Origin: Oscillibacter sp.
GTDB lineage: Bacteria; Bacillota; Clostridia; Oscillospirales; Oscillospiraceae
NCBI GenBank assembly: GCA_017526785.1
Contig: JAFXQV010000029.1
Location: forward strand, 1-64,000
Reading direction: 5' to 3'
Length of the DNA stretch: 64,000 nt
Both the position numbers and the translations under genes were made by a program. The notes beneath the pieces are model-generated. The model searched no databases. It had not been told where the DNA came from and saw nothing but the letters and a program-made list of their open reading frames with translations. Of this stretch, positions 1 to 9,389 are shown in pieces (position 1 is the first letter of the stretch; every line of letters begins with the position of its first letter).

Positions 1-84
1 ACAAATGTCCGCATTGAGAAAATTCCCGCTTCATCCTGTGTGCTTTTGCGCCGGGAAATGGTCGCTACTCACAAGTTCATGCAC

Positions 85-405
85 AGTCTGCGGGCGTAAA
101 TTCCGCGGTAGCCCCGCGTACTTAGTAGCAGTTACCTCCTTTACTTAAAATTCTGAATGGTGTGCTTGGGTTTTTGGATTAGACCTTGACCAATCTCCGC
201 CCTCAGAGTTCTACCTCATAGTTAGCCGGACTGTTTCAATCGGCACGGGTTTTCTTCCGGAGATTCCGCCCGCTGTAAAGTCAGCGCGAACTAACGCCAC
301 GGCTTTTAGGCGTCTTCCACCTTTTACAGTGGCAAATGTTCACAAGCGCGTATATTTGACCATATTTTCGCTAACTTACCACCTCCTCCTAAGTCCGGAC
401 GTTTT
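85..405 (-). ncRNA. HEARO/omega-RNA-like element without an ORF
   Basis: On the minus strand this intergenic stretch has the look of a structured RNA. There is a short hairpin CCAC/GTGG near 313-329, a GCGCTGACTTTACAGCG segment near 264-280, a conserved-looking run AATCCAAAAACCCAAGCACA (about 161-180), then AAGTAAAGGAGGTAACTGCT (about 127-146), which looks like the ribosome site of a vanished ORF. The stretch beyond it (about 90-125) resembles the right end of the tnpB element at 21.4 kb: both carry AATTTACGC(C/T)CG followed by a GACTG-like end, and both translate to LST-G--GIYAR-L. This matches the known arrangement of HEARO RNAs, which precede iscB genes and often occur without an ORF. The family name is from memory; no covariance search was possible. 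No long ORF lies in it. Confidence 0.5.
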
Positions 406-420
406 TTGAGTTGCGAGATT

Positions 421-449
421 ATCATACACCATTCCGCCGGAAATGGCAA
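421..449 (-). promoter_or_regulatory. Possible promoter for the leftmost RNA element
   Basis: Minus-strand TTGCCA (444-449) and TATGAT (421-426) are separated by 17 bases. The site points into the HEARO-like element and lies just past the ribF stop. It fits the sigma-A consensus in sequence and spacing but is not a perfect match. Confidence 0.4.
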
Positions 450-482
450 CTGCTTTTCACAGTTTTTTTACAAATCCGGAAA

Positions 483-1400
483 TCATTTCGTTGCCAAAGT
501 GTGTGTGCGGAACCAGTCACGGGCGGCGTCGGCGTCGGCGGCGATTTGCGCCCGGAGCGCGTCCGGCGACGGGAAACGGACTTCCCCCCGCAGACGGTGC
601 CGGAACTCAATCCGCACCAGTTGCCCGTACAAGTCGCCGTCGAAGTCCAACAGCCAGCTTTCCACCGTGATGTCCTCGCCGTTTTGGAACGTGGGGCGGG
701 TTCCAACGTTCGTCACGGCAATGTGTCGGCGTCCGCCGGGGAGTACCGCGACCGTCGCGTAGACGCCCCGCGCCGGAGACATGACATGTGGCGGCAAGGT
801 CATATTGATAGTGGGTACGCCCATCGTACGCCCGACCCGCCGCCCGTGGCGTACCTCCTGCGTGAGGATGTGCGGGTGTCCGAGGAAGCGTTCCGCCGTC
901 TCCACGTCGCCCACGGCCAGCAGTCGCCGGATGTGCGTGGAACTGACGGTAACGCCGTCAAGCGTCACTTTGGGGATGATGTCGCAGCCAATGCCGAGTT
1001 CCCGGCATTTCGCGCGGAGAAGTTCGGGCGTTCCGGCGTTGCGGTGTCCGAAGCGGTGGTCATGTCCGGCGACAAGGTGGACGGCGCGGAGATGTTTCCA
1101 CAGAATATCCGTGACGAACGTTTCCCACGTCGTGGCCATCATTTCGGCGTTGAACGGCGCGAAAATAACGTGTTCCACGCCGTAGAGGCGGCGCACCAGT
1201 CCGGCGCGGTCCTCCCGCGAGTTGATGAGCGGACAGGGAATGCCCGTGACAACCTCTTTCGGCGAACGGTCGAACGTGAAGAGCGCGGAGAGTACGCCGC
1301 GCTCTTTGGCCTCCTGCGCGGCGCGGCGCAACAGCGCCCCGTGGCCTAAATGTACGCCGTCAAAAAATCCCAGCGCTATGACTTTTTCCTGTTGCGACAT
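483..1400 (-). CDS. ribF: Bifunctional riboflavin kinase / FAD synthetase
   Basis: RibF converts riboflavin to FMN and then FAD with ATP in the cytoplasm. The 305-residue length is normal for the family. The N-terminal nucleotidyltransferase half shows GFFDGVHLGH (11-20), the HxGH nucleotide-binding motif, and SSTHIRR (153-159). The C-terminal flavokinase half starts near 180, with GVPTINM (194-200) binding ATP/Mg, TNVGTRPTF (230-238) and the likely catalytic Glu in TVESWLLDF (245-253). It is the last gene of the rimP-to-ribF operon, 18 bases after truB, which is its usual Firmicutes position beside truB. Confidence 0.96.
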   Translation of the reverse strand: MSQQEKVIALGFFDGVHLGHGALLRRAAQEAKERGVLSALFTFDRSPKEVVTGIPCPLINSREDRAGLVRRLYGVEHVIFAPFNAEMMATTWETFVTDILWKHLRAVHLVAGHDHRFGHRNAGTPELLRAKCRELGIGCDIIPKVTLDGVTVSSTHIRRLLAVGDVETAERFLGHPHILTQEVRHGRRVGRTMGVPTINMTLPPHVMSPARGVYATVAVLPGGRRHIAVTNVGTRPTFQNGEDITVESWLLDFDGDLYGQLVRIEFRHRLRGEVRFPSPDALRAQIAADADAARDWFRTHTLATK

Positions 1401-1418
1401 GGCTACACTTCCATTTTT

Positions 1419-2282
1419 CTATGACGTGAAGAAATTTTTAAGGGCTTTCAGGGTACCGCCGCGGGCTTCCGACAGGCTCAGAAACGCCCCGTCCTGCCCG
1501 TACACGCGGTAAACGCCGTCCGGCACCTGCCACCGGATTTCGTTCCCGCAACGAATCCGGCGCTCCTTCGCCGGGGAGAGCGCCCGGATTTCCGGGTAAG
1601 CCCGGAATAAGGTATCGAGCGGGCGCAACAGCGCCGCGCCCTGTTCCCGCACGGCGTCGAGTGTCACGGCGTCGGCCTCCGTGAAGTCTCCGGCGCGTGT
1701 CCGGCGCAGAGCGTACAGCGTACCGCCACAGCCTAACACTTGCCCGATGTCGTGGCAGAGCGTCCGCACATAGGTTCCCTTGGAACACAGACAGCGGAAT
1801 TTGTAATCGGTGTCACTCTCCCGCGCCAAGAGTTCCAGTTCGTAGATTGTGACCGGGCGCGGCGGGCGCTCGACTTCCCTGCCCTTCCGCGCCAGTTCGT
1901 ACAACTTTTTCCCCTGTACTTTCAGCGCGGAATACATGGGCGGCACCTGTTGTATGTCGCCCGTGAAGCGTTCCAGCGCGGCCGCCACGTCCGACGCCGT
2001 GGCATGTACGGGACGCGTTTCCAGCGTGTTCCCGGTCACGTCCTGCGTATCCGTGACCAGCCCGAGACGCAGACCCGCCACGTATTCCTTGCGGGCGCTT
2101 TCGGCGAACCCGACCGCTTTCGTGGCCTGCCCGACGAACACGGGCAGAACGCCCGTCGCCATGGGGTCAAGCGTCCCGCCGTGTCCGACGCGCCTTTCAC
2201 GGAGTACGCCGCGCACCTTCGCGCACACGTCCATACTCGTCCAGTCGGCGGGCTTGTCGATAATCAGTATCCCGTTCGGCAC
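1419..2282 (-). CDS. truB: tRNA pseudouridine(55) synthase
   Basis: TruB isomerises U55 in the T-loop of tRNAs. The GTG start at 2282 is chosen because GGAGG lies upstream in the nrnA stop region and the protein then begins directly with the family N-terminus (GILIIDKPADWTS, residues 4-16). This gives 287 residues, whereas the longer open frame adds an arginine-rich shadow of nrnA. The catalytic Asp is in GHGGTLDPMATG (33-44, Asp39). The second position of that motif is usually Thr (GHTGTLDP) and here is Gly. A C-terminal PUA-like part follows. It is translationally tight with nrnA, whose stop lies 5 bases before the start. Confidence 0.95.
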   Translation of the reverse strand: MPNGILIIDKPADWTSMDVCAKVRGVLRERRVGHGGTLDPMATGVLPVFVGQATKAVGFAESARKEYVAGLRLGLVTDTQDVTGNTLETRPVHATASDVAAALERFTGDIQQVPPMYSALKVQGKKLYELARKGREVERPPRPVTIYELELLARESDTDYKFRCLCSKGTYVRTLCHDIGQVLGCGGTLYALRRTRAGDFTEADAVTLDAVREQGAALLRPLDTLFRAYPEIRALSPAKERRIRCGNEIRWQVPDGVYRVYGQDGAFLSLSEARGGTLKALKNFFTS

Positions 2283-2287
2283 AGCGT

Positions 2288-3253
2288 TCAGTCCTCCGCG
2301 ACCTGCGCCACGCCCGAGAGCACATACCGCCGCACATCTTCCAGCGGAGCCTTTATCGTACAGCCCGCCGCCGCCGCGTGTCCGCCGCCGCCGAAGAGCT
2401 GACAAACTTTCGTGGCGTTGACGCGCTTGCCCGTCCGGACGGACAGTTTCCACTCGTCCGGCGACAGTTCCCGCGCCGTAATCGCGCAGTCCACGCCCTC
2501 AATCTGTCCGCCCAGCGACGACAACTCCTCCGTGTCGTTCTCCGTCGCCGACAGCGATTCCACCAGCGAAAGCGGCACCGTCATGAACACGATACGCCCC
2601 TTGTCGTAATACTCCGCGCTTTTGAGCAGTTCGGCCTCCAAGCGCATGCGAACCCGCGTCTTTGTGCGGAAAAAGGCCTTGTTGACCGACTTGTAGTCAA
2701 TGCCCGTACGCATGAGCGCCGCCGCGACGGCGTGCGTATGCGCGGTGGTGTTCGCGTACGCGAAACAGCCGCAGTCCGTCGATATCGCCACGTACAGCGG
2801 CAGGGCGATTTCCGTTGTAACGTGACCCATTTCCGCCAGAATGTCATAGAGCAGTTCCCCGCAGGCGGCCGCGCCCGGACGGACAATGTTTTGACGCCCG
2901 AACGCCTCAAAAGACGGGTGGTGGTCGATTGCAAGGTCAACGCGTCCCTTGAAGCACTGCATATTGTCGGGAAACAGATTTTCCGTGGCGATGTCCACGG
3001 ACACAATTTTGTCCGGCGCGAAGTCGTCCGGCGCGGCGTACGGCGCGAAATACGGCGTCAAGATGTTCGCGTCCGTGAGGCTTGGGTTCGGGTACAGGTA
3101 CGCCGTCCGCCCGATTGCGCGTAACCCCGCGCACAACGCCGCCGCACACCCGACAGTATCCCCGTCGGGGCGGATGTGCGTCAGAATCAGGATATTGTTC
3201 CAGCTTTTGAGCAGGGCGGCGGTTTTACGGACTGTCAGCATGATTCGATTCAT
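2288..3253 (-). CDS. nrnA: DHH/DHHA1 phosphoesterase (NrnA-like oligoribonuclease / pAp phosphatase)
   Basis: Proteins of this family degrade nanoRNAs and 3'-phosphoadenosine 5'-phosphate using two metal ions. The sequence shows THIRPDGDTVG (25-35), the metal-binding DHH at 110-112 and a C-terminal DHHA1 domain ending in GGGGHAAAAG, which contacts the nucleotide. At 321 residues it has family length. The start overlaps rbfA by 29 bases and the stop adjoins truB, so translation is probably coupled. This gene normally sits between rbfA and truB in Firmicutes. Whether the main substrate is nanoRNA, pAp or a cyclic dinucleotide product cannot be told from sequence. Confidence 0.9.
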   Translation of the reverse strand: MNRIMLTVRKTAALLKSWNNILILTHIRPDGDTVGCAAALCAGLRAIGRTAYLYPNPSLTDANILTPYFAPYAAPDDFAPDKIVSVDIATENLFPDNMQCFKGRVDLAIDHHPSFEAFGRQNIVRPGAAACGELLYDILAEMGHVTTEIALPLYVAISTDCGCFAYANTTAHTHAVAAALMRTGIDYKSVNKAFFRTKTRVRMRLEAELLKSAEYYDKGRIVFMTVPLSLVESLSATENDTEELSSLGGQIEGVDCAITARELSPDEWKLSVRTGKRVNATKVCQLFGGGGHAAAAGCTIKAPLEDVRRYVLSGVAQVAED

Positions 3254-3629
3254 CCTCTCCGTTGTGGGCTTCCCGTTGTGCGTCCGACTGTTCCACGCGC
3301 CGCAGAAGTTCCAGCACTTGCGCCCCGTGTAACATGGAATCGTCTCCGAAAAACTGTAACTCCGGCGTGTAGCGTAAGCGCAACGCGCCGCCGATTTCGC
3401 GCCGCAGAAAGCCCGACGCCGATTTCAGGCCTTTGAGCGCGTCCTTCTCGCGGGACTTGTCCAGCACGCTGACATAGACTTTCGCGTAGCGCAAATCGGC
3501 GGTCGTGTCGACGCGTGTCACGGAGACCATGCCCACCGTATTCACGCGGGGATCCTTCAACTGCCGTATGAGCGCCGACAACTCCCGCTGTATTTCCTCG
3601 TTAATGCGTCCGATTCGGTTACTTGGCAT
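3225..3629 (-). CDS. rbfA: 30S ribosome-binding factor A
   Basis: RbfA is a small KH-fold protein that binds the immature 30S subunit near 16S helix 1 and helps late maturation, notably in the cold. The start at 3629 follows AAAGGAG and yields MPSNRIGRINEEIQRELS, the typical N-terminus; 134 residues is normal. KDPRV and TRVDTTADLRYAKVYVSVL are characteristic of the central fold. A hydrophilic tail of about 20 residues (from about 114) overlaps the start of nrnA. It lies 70 bases downstream of infB, the standard order. Confidence 0.95.
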   Translation of the reverse strand: MPSNRIGRINEEIQRELSALIRQLKDPRVNTVGMVSVTRVDTTADLRYAKVYVSVLDKSREKDALKGLKSASGFLRREIGGALRLRYTPELQFFGDDSMLHGAQVLELLRRVEQSDAQREAHNGEDESNHADSP

Positions 3630-3699
3630 GGTTGCTCCTTTCCGCTTTCTCCATTGCAAAGCGGGACGACGGCAACGCCGCCGCCCCTGATTGGTTCCG

Positions 3700-6309
3700 T
3701 TACTGCGGGATTTCCTCCATCGTGAACGCCTCGATAATGTCGCCCTCTTTGATGTCGTTGAACTTCTCGACGGTCATGCCGCACTCGTAATTCTCGGCGA
3801 CCTCGCGGGCGTCGTCCTTGAAGCGTTTCAGCGACGCAAGAGCGCCCTCGTGAATCACAATGCCGTCGCGCACAACGCGCACCGAACACGAGCGGACAAT
3901 CTTCCCCTCCTTGACGTAGCACCCGGCGACCGTGCCGACGCCCGAAACGTGGTACACTTTCCGGACTTCGGCGTGTCCCAGCACCGCTTCCCGGTACTTC
4001 GGGGCAAGCATGCCCTTCATGGCGGCCTCGATTTCGCCGATACAGTCGTAAATGACGCGGTACATACGCATATCGACATTTTGCCGCGCCGCGCCGTCCC
4101 GCGCCGCCGCGTCCGGGCGGACGTTGAAGCCCACAATAATCGCGTTCGACGACGCCGCAAGCATCACGTCCGATTCGTTGATAGCGCCTACTCCGCCGTG
4201 AATCACTTTCACGTTTACCTCGTCGTTGGACAGCTTCTCGAGCGACGCCGTGACCGCCTCGACACTGCCCTGCACGTCCGCTTTCACGACAAGCGCCAGT
4301 TCCTTGCGCTCCCCGGCCTGAATCTGGTCAAAGAGGTTTTCGAGCGACACCTTCTGTACCGGGGCGGCGGACTTGGCGCGCTCTTCGGCCTTGCGCTGTT
4401 CGACCAGTTTCCGCGCCATCTGTTCGTCGGCGACCGCGAAAAACGGGCTTCCCGCCGTCGGCGCTTCCGATAACCCGGCGATTTCCACAGGCACCGACGG
4501 CCCCGCCGTTTCGAGACGGTTCCCCTTGTAGTCCATCATGGTGCGGACGCGCCCGACGGCCGTACCCGCTATGATGATGTCGCCCTGTTTGAGCGTGCCG
4601 TTCTGTACCAGAAGCGTCGCCACGGGGCCGCGCCCGCGGTCAAGACGCGCTTCGATGACCGTACCCTGCCCGGCGCGGTTCGGGTTGGCCTTGAGCTCCG
4701 CCATTTCGGCGGTCAGAATGACCATTTCGAGAAGGTTTTCAATGCCAATCTTCTTCTTGGCGGAAATCTGACAGCAAATCGTGTCACCGCCCCAGTCTTC
4801 GGGGACTAACCCGTGTTCCGTCAACTGCTGTAACACGCGGTCGGGGTTGGCGTTGGGCTTGTCGATTTTGTTCACGGCAACGATAATCGGAATATTCGCG
4901 GCCTTGGCGTGGTTGATAGATTCAATCGTCTGCGGCATGATTCCGTCGTCCGCCGCGACCATCAAAATGGCAATGTCCGTAATCATCGCGCCGCGCGCAC
5001 GCATGGACGTAAAGGCCTCGTGGCCGGGGGTGTCAAGGAACGTAATGGGCTTGCCGTTGATTTCGACCTGATACGCGCCGATTGCCTGCGTAATGCCGCC
5101 CGCCTCTCCGGCCGCTACCGACGTATTCCGGATAGTGTCAAGCAGGGTCGTCTTGCCGTGGTCGACATGTCCCATGACGACGACGACCGGGGCGCGGGGC
5201 AGTAAATCCTCGGCCTTGTCCTCGCGGACATCAATCAGCTTTTCCTCGATAGTGACGACGATTTCCCGCTCCACCTTGCAGCCCATTTCCTCGGCGATAA
5301 TGGCGGCGGTGTCAAAGTCGATGAACTGCCCCAGAGAGGCCATGACGCCGTTTTTCATAAGGCACTTGACGACTTCCGCGCCGGTCTTTTTCATGCGGGA
5401 AGCCAGCTCGCCGACGGAAATGGTATCGGGAATCGAGACCTTGACGGGGGATTTCCGCGCCACTTCCAGTTTCAGGCGGCGGAGGCGCTCGGCCTCGTCC
5501 TGACGGCGTTTCGCCGACATCGCCTGCTGGCGGTTCTGGCGCTGGCTGTTGCGGAACTTTTCCTTTCCGGCGCGTTGCTGCATGCGTTCGCCGCGCTGTC
5601 CGCCCAAATCTTCAAGGCGTTCGTCGTACTTGGCAAGGTTCACATCCCCGCCCTTGCGGGTGTCCACGATTTTCCGCTGTGGAACCCGGGACTGAGGCTT
5701 CGAGGCCTTGTTAGCGTCGCCGGACTTCGGCGCGGCGTTCTGGGGCGCGGGTTTGGACGCGGGGACGCGGTTTCCGCTATCGGGCTTCTTGGCGGGGTGG
5801 TTGTCCGGGGCTTTGCGGGCGTCTCTGTTCTGGGTCTCCGGGGCTTTGCGGGGTTCGGCCTTCCCGGACTTCGGCGCGGCGGCCTCCGGCTTCGCGGACA
5901 CTGCCACGGCCTTGGGCTTCGCGGCGGCCTCGACAGGTGCCGGAGACGCCTCCGACTTCGGCGCGGCGGCCTCGGGTTTCGCGGACGGCGCGGCGGCCTC
6001 CGGTGCCGGAACCGCCTCCGCAGATGGCGCGGCGGCTTCGGCAGGTGCCGGGGACGCCTCCGACTTCGGCGCGGACTTCTTGCCGGAGCGCGGCGCGGGC
6101 TTCGTGTCGTCGTAAATAGACTGTATGTTAGAAATCTGGTTGTGCTGGGTCAGATAGTCAAAGATAATGGCCAAATCGCTTTCCGACAGCGGCTGCATAT
6201 GGTTGCGCGGCTTGACCGAATATGTGCCTAAAATCTCCGTGATGGACTTCGACGGAATGCCGAAATCCTTTGCCACTTCATGCACTCTGTATTTTCCATT
6301 GTTAGCCAA
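3700..6309 (-). CDS. infB: Translation initiation factor IF-2
   Basis: IF-2 is the GTPase that places fMet-tRNA on the 30S subunit and promotes subunit joining. The 869 residues comprise an N-terminal IF2N fold (about 1-55, [20 protein letters not shown]), a long low-complexity Ala/Pro/Lys/Ser linker (about 70-215), a second IF2N-like part (about 290-345) and the GTPase domain with GHVDHGKTT (near 380), DTPGHEAF (near 425) and NKIDKP (near 477), then beta-barrel and C-terminal tRNA-binding domains. The start is TTG at 6309, with AGGTG seven bases upstream. The linker repeats units such as PKSEASPAP and AKPEAAAP. It follows ylxQ in the operon. Confidence 0.97.
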   Translation of the reverse strand: MANNGKYRVHEVAKDFGIPSKSITEILGTYSVKPRNHMQPLSESDLAIIFDYLTQHNQISNIQSIYDDTKPAPRSGKKSAPKSEASPAPAEAAAPSAEAVPAPEAAAPSAKPEAAAPKSEASPAPVEAAAKPKAVAVSAKPEAAAPKSGKAEPRKAPETQNRDARKAPDNHPAKKPDSGNRVPASKPAPQNAAPKSGDANKASKPQSRVPQRKIVDTRKGGDVNLAKYDERLEDLGGQRGERMQQRAGKEKFRNSQRQNRQQAMSAKRRQDEAERLRRLKLEVARKSPVKVSIPDTISVGELASRMKKTGAEVVKCLMKNGVMASLGQFIDFDTAAIIAEEMGCKVEREIVVTIEEKLIDVREDKAEDLLPRAPVVVVMGHVDHGKTTLLDTIRNTSVAAGEAGGITQAIGAYQVEINGKPITFLDTPGHEAFTSMRARGAMITDIAILMVAADDGIMPQTIESINHAKAANIPIIVAVNKIDKPNANPDRVLQQLTEHGLVPEDWGGDTICCQISAKKKIGIENLLEMVILTAEMAELKANPNRAGQGTVIEARLDRGRGPVATLLVQNGTLKQGDIIIAGTAVGRVRTMMDYKGNRLETAGPSVPVEIAGLSEAPTAGSPFFAVADEQMARKLVEQRKAEERAKSAAPVQKVSLENLFDQIQAGERKELALVVKADVQGSVEAVTASLEKLSNDEVNVKVIHGGVGAINESDVMLAASSNAIIVGFNVRPDAAARDGAARQNVDMRMYRVIYDCIGEIEAAMKGMLAPKYREAVLGHAEVRKVYHVSGVGTVAGCYVKEGKIVRSCSVRVVRDGIVIHEGALASLKRFKDDAREVAENYECGMTVEKFNDIKEGDIIEAFTMEEIPQ

Positions 6310-6356
6310 TCAAACACACCTCGCTATATCCGGCACGGAGGCCGGAAGTTATAAGT

Positions 6357-7070
6357 TCAAGTATCCGTTTTTTTGGGACGGGGGCGGCGCGGCGGCACAC
6401 TGGGACGCGCTTTTGTTGCGGGCGCGGGACGTTCTCCGCGCTTCGCGGCGTTGGGACGTTCCCCGCTTTGACGCTTCGCAACGTTGGGATGTTCCCCACG
6501 CTTCGTGGCGTTGGGACGTTCTCCGCTTTGACGCTTCGCAACGTTGAGACGTTCTCCGCGCTTCGGGGCGTTGGGAGTTTCCCCACTTTGCCGCTTTGCA
6601 ATGTTAGGACGTTCCCCGCTTTGCCGCTTTGCGGGGGCTTTTGGACGGGGGCGGCGCGTATCGTCGGGACGCGCACGGGCGCGAGCCGCGCGGCGTTCCC
6701 CGGCACGGACGACTTTCCGCTGCAGCCGTTCGGACAAATACGCGTAACGTTCGGGGTCGAACCGCGCCAGACGTTCGCCGACGGCGCTTGCAAGCCCGGT
6801 ATCGGTCAGCGCGGCGACGGCCACGGCGGCGCTTCCGAGCGCGTGTCCGAGTTCGGCCTTGTCGCAGGGCAGGACGGCGCACAGACAATGCCCGCGTTCC
6901 GACCACTGCTGGGCGTCGCGGCAGGTTCGCGGCGACGCGTCCGCGCTGAGCAGGAGCAGACGCACCTTTCCGGCGTGTACGGCGGACTGCACGGCGTCAC
7001 TTCCTGTCACAAGGTTTCCGCCCCGGAGCGCAAGCCCGAGCAGGCGCGTGTAACTGTCATGCGGTGTCAT
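6357..7070 (-). CDS. ylxQ: L7Ae/L30e-family protein (YlxQ-like) with a repetitive basic tail
   Basis: Residues 1 to about 100 look like the L7Ae/L30e RNA-binding fold (LLGLALRGGNLVTGSDAV, then AVHAGKVRLLLLSADAS), as in the YlxQ protein encoded between rnpM and infB in Firmicutes. YlxQ is normally only about 100 residues, but this one has 237. From about 145 to 225 it consists of repeats of the type AKRQSGERPN and ATKRGE, rich in Lys, Arg, Gly, Pro and Asn. The DNA repeats are visible at about 6415-6650. The tail is strongly basic, so RNA or ribosome binding is likely, but its function is unknown. It overlaps rnpM by 14 bases. Confidence 0.8.
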   Translation of the reverse strand: MTPHDSYTRLLGLALRGGNLVTGSDAVQSAVHAGKVRLLLLSADASPRTCRDAQQWSERGHCLCAVLPCDKAELGHALGSAAVAVAALTDTGLASAVGERLARFDPERYAYLSERLQRKVVRAGERRAARARARPDDTRRPRPKAPAKRQSGERPNIAKRQSGETPNAPKRGERLNVAKRQSGERPNATKRGEHPNVAKRQSGERPNAAKRGERPAPATKARPSVPPRRPRPKKTDT

Positions 7071-7341
7071 CGCTTCCCCCTTTCATCTCCGCCTCCATGG
7101 CGTCGTAGACCTCCGCCGGAATCGTGACGGATAGGGCGCGCTCTAAGGCGCGTGTCTTTCTCGCCCGCTTCAGGCAGTCGAGACTTGGGCAGACGTACGC
7201 CCCGCGTCCCGGCTTCTTGCCCTTGAAGTCAAGGCTCACGTCGCCCTCCGGCGACTTGACCACCCGTAACAGGGACTTTTTGTCCCGCATTTCCCGACAG
7301 CCCACGCACTGTCTCTGCGGTATCCGTTTCACTTTCGGCAT
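7057..7341 (-). CDS. rnpM: YlxR/RnpM family RNA-binding protein
   Basis: This 94-residue DUF448 protein has the family signature RQCVGCREMRDKKSLLRVV (9-27) and GRGAYVCP (45-52), with the positive groove expected to bind RNA. YlxR of Bacillus has been reported to modulate RNase P. It sits between nusA and ylxQ, the conserved position. Its stop overlaps the ylxQ start, suggesting translational coupling. Confidence 0.93.
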   Translation of the reverse strand: MPKVKRIPQRQCVGCREMRDKKSLLRVVKSPEGDVSLDFKGKKPGRGAYVCPSLDCLKRARKTRALERALSVTIPAEVYDAMEAEMKGGSDDTA

Positions 7342-7368
7342 GGCGCGACACCACCCTTTCCCATTGTG

Positions 7369-8718
7369 TTACATATCGGTTTCCTCTTTATGTTCCGTGT
7401 CAAGCGCGGAATCCTCCGCTTCCGGTTCGGCAGCTTCCGTACCGTCCGGCGCGTCGGCAGTTTCGACAGCTTCCGCGCTGTCCGGCGCGTCGGCAGTTTT
7501 CACCGCTTCCGTACCGTCCGGCGCTTCAGCGGCTTCCCTTGTTTCCGCGTCGTCGTACGTGAAAGGAACGTCCGGCGCGTCGGCGTCGGCCTCCGTCCGC
7601 GGTTCCTCGGCCTCCTCGAAACTGCGCGGCTTGATGTCGATTTTGTAGCCCGTCAGACGCGCCGCCAAACGCGCGTTCTGCCCCTCGCGCCCGATTGCCA
7701 ACGATAACTGGTGGTCGGGTACGCGTACGCGGCAGGCCTTGCCCTCCGGGGCTAACGTCACGCTGTCGACCTCCGCCGGGGCTAACGCCGCCGCGATGAA
7801 CGCCGCCGGGTCCTCGGCATACTTGATGATGTCGATTTTCTCGCCGTGGAGTTCCTCCGTGATGTGGTTCACGCGCTGTCCGCGCGGCCCCACGCATGCC
7901 CCGATAGGGTCCACTTTCTCGTCCGTGGAGAACACCGCGATTTTCGTACGGCTCCCGGCCTCGCGGGAAATCGACTTTACCTCTACCGTGCCGTCGTAAA
8001 TCTCCGGCACCTCCAACTCGAACAGACGCCGCACAAGTCCGGGGTGTGTGCGGGAAATCAGAATCTGCGGCCCCCGCGTGGCGCGGCTGACGCTCACCAC
8101 GTAGACCTTGACCATCATGCCCTCGGTCAGCTCCTCGCCGGGAATCTGCTCCCCGGCGGTCAAAACGGCGTCCGTGGCCTCGGAACCCGTGCCGATGTGC
8201 AGGGTCACGCTCTGGTTTCTGGGGTCAACACGCGTGACAGTCCCCGTCAGAATCTCGTGCTGTTTGGAGTTGAACTCCTCATAGGTCATGCCGCGCTCGG
8301 CCTCGCGCAGACCCTGAATGATGACCTGCTTGCCGTTCCCGGCCGCGATGCGCCCGAACTCGACATTGTCCACGGGGATATTCACCGTGTCGCCGATTTC
8401 GTACACGGCGGAAATCTTCTTTGCCTCCTCCAGCGGAATTTCGTTGAACGGGTCGACGTAGTCCTCTTCGTCGACGACGTTCTTTTTGACGAACATCCGC
8501 AAGGTCTGGGCTTCGTCGTCGGCTTCCACTTCGACATTTTCCGTGTCGGGGTGGTCTTTCTTGTAGGCGGCGATAATGGCCTGAATGATTTTCTCGAGCA
8601 TGAACGCCTTGGGGATGCCGCGGTCTTTCTCCAACAGTTCCAGCGCCGCGAAAATCTCCGACGGATTCATGCCCACGGGTTCTTTCTGCTTCCTGCCCTT
8701 CGTGCCTCTGCCTTTCAT
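7369..8718 (-). CDS. nusA: Transcription termination/antitermination factor NusA
   Basis: NusA binds RNA polymerase and nascent RNA and controls pausing, termination and rRNA antitermination. The 449 residues have the N-terminal polymerase-binding domain (about 17-140), an S1 domain (about 145-215, EILTGTVTRVDP), and two KH domains with GACVGPRGQRV and AIGREGQNARLAARLTG. A Glu/Ala/Asp-rich tail (from about 365) contains a near-repeat of ADAPDGTEA three times. The start at 8718 has AAGGAG eight bases upstream; an internal Met at residue 17 gives the more usual N-terminus (MNPSEIF) but has a weaker ribosome site. It lies 28 bases after rimP. Confidence 0.96.
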   Translation of the reverse strand: MKGRGTKGRKQKEPVGMNPSEIFAALELLEKDRGIPKAFMLEKIIQAIIAAYKKDHPDTENVEVEADDEAQTLRMFVKKNVVDEEDYVDPFNEIPLEEAKKISAVYEIGDTVNIPVDNVEFGRIAAGNGKQVIIQGLREAERGMTYEEFNSKQHEILTGTVTRVDPRNQSVTLHIGTGSEATDAVLTAGEQIPGEELTEGMMVKVYVVSVSRATRGPQILISRTHPGLVRRLFELEVPEIYDGTVEVKSISREAGSRTKIAVFSTDEKVDPIGACVGPRGQRVNHITEELHGEKIDIIKYAEDPAAFIAAALAPAEVDSVTLAPEGKACRVRVPDHQLSLAIGREGQNARLAARLTGYKIDIKPRSFEEAEEPRTEADADAPDVPFTYDDAETREAAEAPDGTEAVKTADAPDSAEAVETADAPDGTEAAEPEAEDSALDTEHKEETDM

Positions 8719-8746
8719 GGCCGATTCTCCTTACTCATGATACTTT

Positions 8747-9208
8747 TCACCACTCCACGCGCAGGCGTACCAGCGCCGTGTCTTTCTTCTGGAATGTCAA
8801 GGCGCGTCCCTTGACGTCGACCGTGACCGCGCCCGTGTCGGCGTCGTAGGCGGTCAGGACGCCCGGAAACTCCTTGCGCCCCTCCACGGCGCGGTAGAGC
8901 TTCACCAAGACCGGACTGCCCGTAAAACGCGCGAAGTCGTCCGGGCGCTTCAAAGCGCGTTCGGCTCCGGCGGAACCGACCTCTAATGTGTAACTGCCCT
9001 CGATGGGGTCGAGTTCGTCCAACTTGTCGGAGAGCTGGCGCGAAATGTCCTCACAGTCGAGAATGTCGACGCCGCCTTCCTTGTCGAGCAGGACGCGCAA
9101 ATACCAAGTCCCGGCCTCCCGGACGTACTCCACATCCCAGAGTGTACAGCCCCGTCCGGCGGCGAGCGGGGCGGCGAGTTCCGCCGTCAGTTCCGTGATT
9201 TTCTTCAT
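8747..9208 (-). CDS. rimP: Ribosome maturation factor RimP
   Basis: RimP assists 30S assembly. The start at 9208 (MKKITELTAELAAPLA) follows GGGAGGGAG and gives 153 residues, the family norm; the open frame extends upstream without a ribosome site. Typical features are the N-terminal alpha/beta domain (CTLWDVEYVREAGTWYLRV), the DCEDISRQLSDKLDE helix (55-69) and the C-terminal SH3-like barrel (GRKEFPGVLTAYD, then ALTFQKKDTALVRL). It is the first gene of the operon, with a good promoter at 9312-9340. Confidence 0.95.
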   Translation of the reverse strand: MKKITELTAELAAPLAAGRGCTLWDVEYVREAGTWYLRVLLDKEGGVDILDCEDISRQLSDKLDELDPIEGSYTLEVGSAGAERALKRPDDFARFTGSPVLVKLYRAVEGRKEFPGVLTAYDADTGAVTVDVKGRALTFQKKDTALVRLRVEW

Positions 9209-9311
9209 AGTCTCCCTCCCGGCCGCCGTACCCCGGCGGATTCCCGTGTGAACGCGAAATAAAAGAGCGGGTTCCGTGACCCACTCCGTAAATCTTCCGC
9301 TGACATGCAAG

Positions 9312-9340
9312 AGTATACCATACCCGGACGCGCTTTGCAA
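9312..9340 (-). promoter_or_regulatory. Promoter of the rimP-to-ribF operon
   Basis: Minus-strand TTGCAA (9335-9340) and TATACT (9312-9317) are separated by exactly 17 bases. The site lies about 105 bases before the rimP start and is the only convincing promoter upstream of the nine-gene operon. Confidence 0.7.
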
Positions 9341-9389
9341 GAGGGTTTTTCACTTTTTTTTCTTTGTGAAAGCAATTTTGCCCCCTCCG

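Noticed and set aside
411..1349. Long plus-strand frames over ribF
   Set aside because: High GC shadow frames; ribF has full motifs and a clean operon position on the minus strand.
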